A stretch of 6,093 bases of DNA from Deltaproteobacteria bacterium (GTDB lineage Bacteria; Desulfobacterota; Desulfarculia; Adiutricales; Adiutricaceae). Below are positions 5,863 to 6,093 of the stretch, in pieces (position 1 is the first letter of the stretch; the number at the start of each line of letters is the position of its first letter). A program made the translations under genes and the position numbers. The notes under the pieces are model-generated. The model was not told the DNA's origin. It saw only the letters and a program-made list of their open reading frames with translations, and searched no databases. The stretch lies in the NCBI GenBank assembly GCA_031278835.1, contig JAITJP010000016.1, forward strand, positions 1 through 6,093, given 5' to 3'.

Positions 5863-6093
5863 AGCGGCCCACGCCCAGGTTGGCTTGGCTTTTTGCCATA
5901 TCCATCCCCTATTCGGCCTTACTATTGGCCGGCTTTGACAGTCCGGTCATCTGGGCCCTTCTTTATCCGGCCCTGTGTTTGTTTTTACTGGCTTTGGATT
6001 TTTTACTGGGCTCGACTCTGGCAATTGAGGTCAAATACGACTATCCCACCAGCGTGGCCATCGGCGAGGGGGCCAAAATTTTCATTCACCTCA
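5859..6093 (+). CDS. DUF58 protein, N-terminal part (3'-truncated by the window end)
   Basis: The ATG at 5859 overlaps the moxR TGA in an ATGA, and the frame stays open to the window end, giving 78 residues. The visible part has a basic start (MKRPTPR), two hydrophobic helices (about 9-25 and 29-50) and then LDFLLGSTLAIEVKYDYPTSVAIGEGAKI. Two membrane helices followed by a beta-rich segment containing P-x-x-x-x-x-G-E is how DUF58 proteins begin. These typically sit directly after moxR and are inner-membrane proteins with a cytoplasmic or vWA-like C-terminal domain. The DUF58 signature and any metal-binding site lie outside the window, so assignment rests on topology, this short match and gene order. 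Confidence 0.75.
   Translation, partial: MKRPTPRLAWLFAISIPYSALLLAGFDSPVIWALLYPALCLFLLALDFLLGSTLAIEVKYDYPTSVAIGEGAKIFIHL

Overview
The window holds five protein genes, all on the + strand, in two operon-like blocks separated by an AT-rich gap of about 280 bases. Composition is mixed, with roughly balanced GC outside that gap. The tetranucleotide GGCC is strikingly frequent (about 140 by hand count). The gene content (Lgt, an ABC exporter of the lipid or oligosaccharide flippase type, and a MoxR/DUF58 cluster) indicates a bacterium. A Gram-negative, Desulfobacterota-like source is a guess from general style and is not demonstrated by any gene here.

Block 1 (1-2182) starts with the 3' end of a membrane protein that reads as the C-terminus of prolipoprotein diacylglyceryl transferase (Lgt), carrying an unusual lysine-rich tail of about 62 residues. 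Its stop codon directly abuts the start of a complete 625-residue ABC exporter (six-helix membrane domain followed by an ATPase domain), so the two are probably co-transcribed. No convincing terminator follows.

The gap (2183-2462) contains a near-consensus sigma70-type promoter (TTGACA, 17-base spacer, TAAAAT). Behind it lies a leader of about 160 bases with two imperfect hairpins and a perfect 16-base AT palindrome. This is the probable control region of block 2.

Block 2 (2463-6093, continuing past the window) contains a DUF4129-type membrane protein, a DUF4350-type membrane protein, a MoxR-family AAA+ ATPase and the N-terminus of a DUF58 protein. The last three are tightly coupled: a 35-base overlap, then an ATGA overlap. 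This is a widespread but poorly understood arrangement, in which a soluble MoxR ATPase probably acts as a chaperone or remodeller for a membrane complex built from the DUF proteins. The client and biological output are unknown. No RNA genes, CRISPR arrays, transposons or minus-strand genes were found.
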